A DNA stretch of 64,000 nucleotides from NCBI GenBank assembly GCA_022410635.1, contig JAJVDF010000248.1, positions 1,372,106 to 1,436,105 on the forward strand. The letters are read 5' to 3'. The DNA comes from Tretioscincus oriximinensis (Eukaryota; Chordata; Lepidosauria; Squamata; Gymnophthalmidae). The notes under the pieces were generated by a model that worked only from the letters and a program-made list of their open reading frames with translations, searched no databases and was not told the origin of the DNA. Positions 57,441 to 64,000 of this stretch are shown here, in pieces. The position numbers and the translations under genes are program-made. Position 1 is the first letter of the stretch; each line of letters begins with the position of its first letter.

Positions 57441-58060
57441 CACAGGTCTGAAACTGTGGCTCTAGAGCCATCTGTGGCTCTTTGCCTGCTTGAATGTGGC
57501 TCTGACCTCACCAGAAACCCCCTGGGGCAGGAGGATTTACCCCATTTTAGCTGCCCCAAATGTCCAGAACTTATCTTGGTGGTGTGCACCAAGATAACGT
57601 CATCCAGACAAGGGGCACCCCTCAAGAGCAGTTCTGGATGTCGGCAGCAAGCGATTGCCACCAGCCTGACTCGGTCACCTGCCTGTGGCTGTTCACAGCA
57701 CAGCAGCTGGACTGGAAACTTTTGTTAGCGTGCAGCGCACAGCGCTTGGGCACAGCCACAGGCAGGCGGCCGAGTCAGGCGGGTGGCAGTCGCTCACTGA
57801 CAACATCTGGAACTGTTATTGGTGTGCAATGTGTCTGCAAACCAGAAAGGAAAGAAAAAAAGAGAAGGAGAGCAGGAAAGAAAAAGGAAGGTAAAGGGAA
57901 AAGCCTTGGGAGGGAGGGGAGCGGATGTGGCTTTGGAAAAGGGCATGGCTGTGCAGCCCCCAAGTCACCCTGGGAAGGGGCGTGGCCACAAAACAGCTCT
58001 CGACTCCAAAGTTCCCCCACCCCGTCATAGACTGTGGGCAGTTATGTTAGATAAGGCCCT
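57441..58060. mobile_element. GC-rich TIR-like element with a 61-bp hairpin
   Basis: The left end reads GTCTGAAACTGTGGCTCTAG and GTGGCTCTTTGCC, resembling the GTGGCTCT-rich ends of hAT-type repeats. Near its middle, 57631-57691 and 57753-57813 are inverted repeats agreeing at about 51 of 61 positions. An A/G-rich run follows at 57838-57920. Open frames here overlap on both strands and are not credible genes. Confidence 0.5.
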
Positions 58061-58074
58061 ACCCCTAACCTAGA

Positions 58075-58290
58075 CAGAGTTAGATACGTTTATGGTCACC
58101 AAGAGTATAAAGAGCTACCAGGGTGGAGTCCTCATGAAATACCTCATGAAATACCATTTGCAGGGAGTTGAGAATAGGTGANGATTTTGCCTTCGTCTGC
58201 TCAGACTGCCAGGTGAGCCTCTGTGTGAGACAGAATGCTGGACTAGATGTACTCTGGCCTGATTCATCAGGGCTCCTCTTATGTTCTTAT
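58075..58290 (+). mobile_element. CR1 3' end inside repeat X
   Basis: AAATACCATTTGCAGGGAG, GTGAGCCTCTGTGTGAGAC, AGAATGCTGGACTAGATG and TTATGTTCTTATGTA. Confidence 0.8.
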
Positions 58291-58610
58291 GTACCCTGGG
58301 TTGGGCAGAGCTGGCTGCCCGTTGCTTGGACACTTTCCAGCAGGCTCTGCTGCCAGCACAACATCAAATCTGTTTCATTTTTTTCACTTTTTTGGCTGCT
58401 GTTGCTGCTACTGCCAGCTTTGTGAAGCAGCTGAGCATCCAATTGTCATCATGGAAAAAAAACAGTATAGAAAAGCTGGAAGAAATACAACTTAAAACAT
58501 TAAACTAGGAAAAAGAAATTCTGTCAAGAAGTTGAGACACAGTTATTGTTTACGTCTAGAACCCCGTCTATAGCATGTGTGTGACCGTCGCTTGGGGTTC
58601 CTGAACATAA
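58291..58610 (+). repeat. Repeat X, right piece
   Basis: TTGGGCAGAGCTGGCTGCCC, CTGCTGCCAGCACAACATC, CTACTGCCAGCTTTGTGAAG and TTGTTTACGTCTAGAACCCC match 61325-61585 in the same order. Together with 57040-57206 it reconstructs one copy. Confidence 0.65.
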
Positions 58611-58745
58611 ACAAGGAAAATATTTATCATTGACACAGGAAGCCGTTCTCTTGCACATCTGTACTATCATTGCAACGATATTTCTAAATCAACATGAACA
58701 ACAGGTCCTTTACATCTGTCGCAAATGGATCTTGGGTACAAATTT

Positions 58746-59010
58746 GAGAGCCAGTTTGGTGTAGTGATTGAGTGTTGGACTCGTACCTGGTAGTCTCCCG
58801 GTTCGATTCCCCACTCCTCCATGAAAGCCAGCTGGGTGACCTTGGGCCAGTCATAGTTCTTTGAACTCTCTCAGCCCCACCTACTCCACAGGGTGTCTGT
58901 TGTGGAGAAAGCAACAAAAGCTATGTGCGCCACCCTATGGTTGGCCGCCCTGAGACCTTTGGGTATAGGGCGGAATACAAGTACAAATACATAAATAAAT
59001 AAATAAATTT
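58746..59010 (+). mobile_element. tRNA-derived SINE with (AAAT)n tail
   Basis: The head GAGAGCCAGTTTGGTGTAGT includes an A-box-like TGGTGTAGTGATTGAGTG, and GGTTCGATTCC is a clear B box, giving an internal RNA polymerase III promoter. The centre (GGGTGACCTTGGGCCAGTC, CTCTCAGCCCCACCTACTCC) is the CORE/MIR-like block common in squamate SINEs. The 3' part has CCGCCCT...AGGGCGG inverted arms and ends in (AAAT)n. It needs a partner LINE to move. Confidence 0.85.
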
Positions 59011-59279
59011 ACTAGATATTATTTTATTTAGATTTCCCCCCCCTCTTCTTCATTCTTTTCAGACTTAGAAATGTACATTCCGTCTTAAAAGAAGAAATAT
59101 CTATGGATGTCCTTCATTAGGAGGCAGAAAAACAGTTTTGCATTGAAAACTGCAGAAAATAAGCAGAGGACAATTCAATACAAAAAACAGCAACTCCTTC
59201 AAAAGCCAGGACGCTGAAGGGGCAGGGTCCGGGCTGCTCTGCCGGCTGCTAGAATTTGTAGTTTTATGAACATTACATC

Positions 59280-60400
59280 CGGGTATTTCCCGCTCCTCCT
59301 TCCCAGATCTCGTCCGCGTTTTCGAAGAGCCAAAATGGGAATTCCTGCAGAAAGCGCTTTTCAGCATTCAATTTTGAAAATTCCCTCCACCTCGTAGGGC
59401 TGTGATTTGTTATCGCGATAGTTTGTTCTTTTCCCTCCCTCTGGCCCGAGTCCCCCTCCTTCCTGCTGCTGCTGCTGCTGCTGCTGCTGCCGCTGACGCC
59501 GCCGGCCGGAGACAGCAGCGAGCGAAGGAGGCGGAGGCGAAGAACGCGAGCGGGGAGGAGGGAGGGAGGGAGCAGGAAGCGGCGGCGGCGGCGGCGGCTG
59601 TTGTTGCGCAGTAGCCAGACAGAGGCCAAGCAGCGAGCGCGCGCCTCTTGACTACGACGACGACGACGAGCGGCTCGAGTAGGCCCGGCCCAGCAGGCAG
59701 CTCGTCAGCTTAGCTCCGGGGCGCTCGGCCGGCGCCCGTTTGCCTGCCTTTCTGCCCCTCGCAAGCGCGGCGATGACGAGCGGGTGATGCCGCTGTTGTG
59801 AACAAACACCGAACGGAGCGGCGGCGGCGGCGGCAGGTGATCTACCCCAGGGGAAGGGGCGAGCCGGCAGAGAGGTTGGGCAGCCGGTCAGGCCAGGCTC
59901 GCTGAGGTGCTGCCGGCGCTTAGGCCGTGTGCTCTGGCTGAGGCCCTGCAAGGCGGCGGCGGCGGAGGAGCAGAGGCCGGCCGCCTTGGGGATCAGGCGG
60001 CTTGTTATATAAGTTCCCGGCGGCGGCGGCGGCGGCGGCGCACATGGCTGTGCCGGGTGCCTGAGCCGCCTTCGTCCTGTGGGGCGCCTGGGTTCATGCA
60101 CGCCGCACGCCCTCGCAGGCCGCTTCTCTCCAAGCTAGCGGGGAAAACCAACAACAACAACTGAGTTTTGCAGCTTTAACGGGCGTGGGAAAGAGGGATT
60201 TTCACCAAGTGCACCATAAAATGTCTGCAACCCCAGGTGAACATTTCCTCTTTTCCACCCCCGCCCATTAAAGCGACAAAACTCCTGCCCCAGCGTCGTG
60301 GGAGAAGCCTGCGCCCGGGACACCTTGGAGCACGAGGTTCAAAAGAAGGGCCAGGCAGCGTGGGGCTTGGGGGGCTGACAAGGATGGGGCCCAGCAAACT
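59280..60400 (+). promoter_or_regulatory. Second CpG island, probable promoter of an unidentified gene
   Basis: A CpG-dense block contains (CTG)n at 59464-59491, (GCG)n at 59579-59600, (ACG)n at 59656-59670 and GGC runs at 59819-59836 and 60018-60041. TTATATAAG at 60004-60012 is a plausible + strand TATA box. Two short upstream frames (from 60044 and 60094) precede a possible coding start at 60221. I cannot name the gene. In other amniotes XDH follows SRD5A2, but nothing here identifies it. Confidence 0.6.
60221..60236 (+). CDS. Candidate first coding exon of an unidentified gene
   Basis: ATGTCTGCAACCCCAG is followed by GTGAAC, a usable splice donor, and has A at -3. It would encode Met-Ser-Ala-Thr-Pro with one base left over. 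It lies 210 bases after the TATA-like box in the CpG island. No later exon of this gene was recognised before 64000, so this remains a guess. Confidence 0.25.
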
Positions 60401-60619
60401 GAAGGGAACCCAGGCTGCTTCCAGCGAACNAAAGGCCAACGCGGAAGGGGCGGCGTGGTGGGGAAGAGCGCTAAGGACGACGCCGCTGCTCAGGGTTGCT
60501 TCTTCCCGCCGCCTCCTGGCCTGGTTGATAAAGCCAACAGTGCAGGTCTCTTGGATTTGCACGAGTTGCTACGTCCTTCCCCACACTCTGACCCCGACAT
60601 GTGACAGTTCTTGAGGCTT

Positions 60620-60722
60620 AGGCCTTGTCCACACTTAGCCTTATCCTGGGCTGCACCTCAGAATAGGAGCCTGCCAACCACATGCTAGTGTAGACTATGG
60701 CAGGCTCCATTACCCAGGGTAT
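60620..60722. mobile_element. TIR element family A, half copy
   Basis: GTCCACACTTAGCCTTATCC, AATAGGAGCCTGCCAACCAC and AGTGTAGACTATGGCAGGCT match the left half of family A. The right half is missing. Confidence 0.75.
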
Positions 60723-60795
60723 GGCAGGGGCCAGGGCCTTAGATACGACGAGGAGAGAGAAATCAGCCATTTTTGGGAGCCGGTCATCCATAATC

Positions 60796-60969
60796 CAGGT
60801 GAAACCTCAGTATAAAGAACCTTGATATAACCAAACTTGTGGTGCAACAAATTTGAAAGTCTCAGTAGAACAGCTGTAACAGTAATGTTGGTTACAATGG
60901 GTTTTGTCATAACAAAATTTCATTATAAAGGACACATCCACTGGTGTGTTTTTTATGGAGTTTCACCTG
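60796..60969. mobile_element. TcMar-like TIR element, copy 2
   Basis: The ends CAGGTGAAACCTCAGTATAA and GAGTTTCACCTG are inverted repeats. The interior GTTACAATGGGTTTTGTCAT, AACAAAATTTCATTATAAAG matches 40943-41116. About 174 bp, non-coding. Confidence 0.75.
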
Positions 60970-61164
60970 TATATGGGTCCCGACTGGGGCTGATTTTGCA
61001 GCCAGTGTTGAAGAGTAGCTCGATTCCGACGAGTGTTAATTGTGAAGGAGAAAAATAAACATCCTAACTTGCACTGTTGTTTGTTAAGTGAGTCTTATGA
61101 ATTATTCTGTGTGCTGCATTACATTTGTAGCCCAAATGTCTGCATCTTTAATAGTAAAATAGCT

Positions 61165-61610
61165 TAGGCTTGCTTCTGTAGACAGGCTCCCTCAGCAACC
61201 TTCCTATAAGCAGAATAAATTGTGAGCAGGACTAGGTGTACATTGGCTAAAGAGGCTTCCTAACTTCCAGGGCTGGTTGCAATGCAGGCTGGGAGCTATA
61301 GGCTGCAGGGCAGAGTCCTCCGCAGGTAGGGCAGAAGGGGCTGCCTGCTACTTGGACTATTTCACAGCAGGCCCAGTTGCCAGCACAATAACAGCTCTTT
61401 TCTACTTTTTTCACATTGGGCTACTGCTGCTGTCAGCTTTGTGAATCTGCTGGGCTTCCAAGCTCTTGTAATAAGCACTCAAAAAATGGTGTAGAGGAGC
61501 AGGCAATAATACAATATTATGTCAGGAAGTGGAGAAACAGGAAGCTAGCAGTTTGTCATTGTTTACATCTAGAACCCCATCTACATGAACATTGGAGACC
61601 TGTGGGTTAA
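61165..61610 (+). repeat. Repeat X, uninterrupted copy
   Basis: A 440-bp sequence whose blocks recur at 57040-57206 plus 58291-58610: GGGCTGGTTGCAATGCAGG, GCCCAGTTGCCAGCACAATA, TGCTGTCAGCTTTGTGAATC and TTTACATCTAGAACCCCATC. No coding motif or terminal repeat recognised. Confidence 0.65.
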
Positions 61611-61674
61611 TGCAGAAACTTTTACTTCTTAGACTGGAGCACAACATGTATTTCACTATCCATTCTGTGGGTAG

Positions 61675-61850
61675 AACTGTCATTTTCTACACTGAGCCTT
61701 TTAATGAACGATTATCACAGAATAGGGCTTTGGCATCCGCATGCTAGTATAGACCAGAGTAGGCCGTATAGTCTATTTTAGTATGTGAATGGCAGACCCT
61801 TTTCTGAGATTTAGTCCAAAATTTATTATAAGGCTCAATATAGAGAGAGT
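61675..61850. mobile_element. TIR element family A, degenerate copy
   Basis: CTACACTGAGCCTTTTAATG, GCATGCTAGTATAGACCAG and ATTATAAGGCTCAATATAGA keep the family order at low identity. Confidence 0.55.
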
Positions 61851-61890
61851 CTGCGTCATCTTAAGTTTGATACACTATGCATTCCCAGAA

Positions 61891-62000
61891 TTGAGAGCTG
61901 ATTAAATTGATGGTTGTATTATTTATACCCAGAACTAGCTAGTTTTCTGAACCTAGTTCTGGATGTAGATAGTACAACCATCAGTTTAATCAGCTCTCAA
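61891..62000. repeat. Long near-perfect hairpin element
   Basis: 61891-61918 and 61973-62000 are inverted repeats with one mismatch in 28. Inside, CCAGAACTAG (61929-61938) and CTAGTTCTGG (61953-61962) pair perfectly. The whole 110-bp stretch could extrude as a cruciform or fold as RNA. No flanking duplication found. Confidence 0.9.
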
Positions 62001-62064
62001 ATATGAAATGCCTACTATCATGCCTACTATTCTACTGTAGCAGATTGCAGCTATTTTTCTAGTG

Positions 62065-62135
62065 TGACAGTCTAGAAGCACTTTGCAGACTAACTGAAAA
62101 AAGTTGCTAGTATAAGCTTTTTGTGTATTAAGCTT
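62065..62135. mobile_element. Fragment of the palindromic MITE family
   Basis: GTGTGACAGTCTAGAAGCAC, TTTGCAGACTAACTG and TAGTATAAGCTTTTTGTG match the left part of 3519-3697 weakly. Confidence 0.45.
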
Positions 62136-62299
62136 ACTTTATTGAACTGTGGAAGATTATCAAATTGATAGAAATTTACATTTCTTTTGTATGTATATTT
62201 TAGAAACATGTATATTCTGGTAGAGCAATGTCATAATATTATAAAATACCCAAACAGACTCTTTTTTCACTGACACGTTTTCTGGATTATAGCTCAAAT

Positions 62300-62390
62300 G
62301 GAGCTTGTCATACTCTACACTGGCATGCAGATGGTAGGCCTCTATTCCAATATAAAGCCCAGAAGAAGGTTCAATGTGAAAAGGCCTAAT
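62300..62390. mobile_element. TIR element family A fragment
   Basis: CATACTCTACACTGGCATGC, AGATGGTAGGCCTCTATTCC and CAATGTGAAAAGGCC are a degenerate right half. Confidence 0.45.
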
Positions 62391-63425
62391 AAACATTCTG
62401 CTAGTAAGAATGATTAAGTGGAATAGATTGCCATAGGAATGAGTTCTCCGATAGAAATATTCACACAGAAGTTTGGACTAGTGATGGTTATCCTACATTG
62501 AACAGGAAGTTGGATCTAATAGAAGCACAGAAGGTCCATTTTAACTGCTAATGTGTCTGTGATTGTATAAATTATTGTCAGATCGTTTGTTATGCTTTCG
62601 ATTTTTATTCACTCGTTCATTTTATTTATATATACTGCTTTTTCAAAAACATTGCTAAATATTGTTTATGGTATGTTAAAAATAATCAGTAATATTAACA
62701 ATAAAATGGTATAGAAGCAGTTTAAGTAATTAGTGAGGTTGTTGAATTTAAGAGCTTTCTCTTAAATTTAAAGAGACATCTGCATTCATTCATATTGTGA
62801 ACATCAGACATCTGACTAAATAAAAAATGCTGATACAGCTCTTGGTAAACCTTTTTTTTAATTTGGCTCTTTTTGAAAATAAGTTCTACTTTTTTATTGC
62901 TTATCTGATTTTCGCATTTTATTCACTGAAATGAATTTGAGGTTTTTAATCCTGTCCAAGAAGTATCTGTGCTAAAATATTCAATATATTTGCTAATCTG
63001 TTCTAATTCTATCAGACATACAAGTGCCCCATTGGCCTCAATAAATAATCTGGACCACCTTACTAAGGAAAAATATTTTGGTTAATTTGAAATAACAAAA
63101 AACAGAGAAAATGTATATAAATTCATTTATTCAACAGAACTGTTATAAATTCTGTATTTTTAAAATTGGTCTGAATTTCAAAATGTTCCAGCATGATCTT
63201 TGAGTTTTTTAACCAATATACTTTCCAAACACTTAAATATCTACTTATGATACAAAGCATAAGCTTTGTGGAAATAACTCACATGTTTTTGCCTTTGTGC
63301 TTAGTGACAGTTTTTTTTTTATGCATGAAAACTGTAAATCAAATGATGCCAATTAATAATCATTTTTATGTAAAGGGGTTCACTTACTATTTTCATTCCT
63401 TTATTTTAGCCCTATAACAATCCTG
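62391..63425. other. AT-rich, nothing recognised
   Basis: No gene, exon or repeat signature seen. If the CpG-island gene runs rightwards, this would be its first intron. Confidence 0.4.
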
Positions 63426-63640
63426 TAACTAAGAGCATAAGAGGAACTCCCATCTTGTCCAACTTCCTGTTTTAAACAGTGGCCCACAAATTGCATTCTC
63501 AAGCATAAGACAAAGGCAGGGGTCTTCTGCTGTTCTCGACTGTCTGTAAATGGCCTTAAAAGGCATCCTACCTGTCTAATAGATGAGACTGAAAGGCCGT
63601 TAATTGTCATTGTGCTTCCATGTCTGGGTGCGATTTGAAC
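63426..63640 (-). mobile_element. CR1 3' fragment, divergent
   Basis: AAGAGCATAAGAGGAACTCC, GTGGCCCACAAATTGC, CTGTAAATGGCCTTAAAAGG and the following sequence follow the antisense CR1 3' order. Confidence 0.55.
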
Positions 63641-64000
63641 CTTGGGAATCATAAATTCTAGTCTGGCATTCAGCCACTATTGTGTTTTTTTTNAAAAAAA
63701 TACTTCAAAATGTAGTTGCAAGAATTCTTGGGTGTATTACAGCGATAAATCTCTAAATGTATTATTGTTACGTACTGGAAACCTTTATGTTCTGATATAG
63801 TATTGTAAAGTGGAACCTTGTAAAAACTTTTGTCAACCTGATGGAATGCTCATAAATCCACCTATCTAATCTAATATAGACCAACCAAATTTATTTGAGA
63901 TACTGCTCAAATATATTAAAGGCTAGGAAGTGATGGAGACAGAAGAATAAAACAGATTATATAAATTACTGTGCATAAGAACATTAGGTTTTTATTCCAT

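Noticed and set aside
57420..58073. Frames of 70-156 codons on both strands
   Set aside because: They overlap a hairpin and a purine-rich run, have no motif and are contradicted by the repeat structure.
58746..58820. tRNA gene
   Set aside because: A and B boxes are present, but the body cannot form a tRNA cloverleaf and continues into a SINE core.
59273..59629. 118-codon minus-strand frame with a Ser/Arg-rich start
   Set aside because: It is made of translated CTG/GCG repeats, and no family match was seen beyond composition.
1..64000. CRISPR array, operon or bacterial-type system
   Set aside because: No regular direct-repeat/spacer array and no prokaryotic gene layout. The window is a vertebrate nuclear sequence.

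Overview
The window looks like a scaffold from a squamate reptile (lizard or gecko type) genome. The evidence is a vertebrate gene split over five exons, a dense squamate-style repeat load (CR1/L3-like, L2-like, L1 and RTE/BovB-like LINEs, a tRNA-derived SINE, Ty3/gypsy chromoviruses, many small TIR elements), two CpG islands in an AT-rich background, and scattered single N bases. The species cannot be named from the sequence.

The one gene supported end to end is SRD5A2 (steroid 5-alpha-reductase 2) on the + strand. Its exons are 7494-7912, 32625-32788, 34943-35044, 37836-37986 and 40074-40140. All four introns are GT-AG, all phases fit, and the joined frame gives 300 codons plus TAA. Exons 2-5 have the coding sizes recalled for the human gene (164, 102, 151 and 67 nt). 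Exon 1 is longer and adds about 46 residues. Exon 1 lies in a CpG island (about 6600-8095) bracketed by an inverted pair of one small TIR element. Intron 1 is 24.7 kb and holds mostly antisense LINE remnants. Intron 2 carries a 5'-truncated CR1 flanked by a perfect 45-bp duplication. Intron 3 holds a LINE fragment with a hAT-like MITE inside it. The 3' UTR ends near an AATAAA at 40698-40703.

Left of the gene (1-6400) are a Ty3/gypsy chromovirus relic, an L1 tail, a tentative Penelope-like relic and palindromic MITEs. Right of the gene (40.7-59 kb) is a repeat-rich interval: a GC-rich minisatellite (41.6-42.1 kb); a Ty3/gypsy chromovirus on the minus strand with both LTRs (45139-53274), split by a 3.4-kb CR1 LINE (47971-51413) that lies beside the reverse transcriptase catalytic motif; and a medium-size repeat split by four or more later insertions (57.0-58.6 kb). 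A second CpG island (about 59280-60400) has a TATA box and a possible first coding exon ending at a splice donor (60221-60236). It probably marks another gene running out of the window, which I could not identify.

I found no evidence for a new multi-gene biological system. The most interesting points are the lineage-specific SRD5A2 differences (two exon 1 expansions, and Tyr in place of the His at human position 231), the unusual 45-bp target duplication, the inverted MITE pair around the first exon, the shared SINE/LINE tail hairpin, and several long DNA palindromes.
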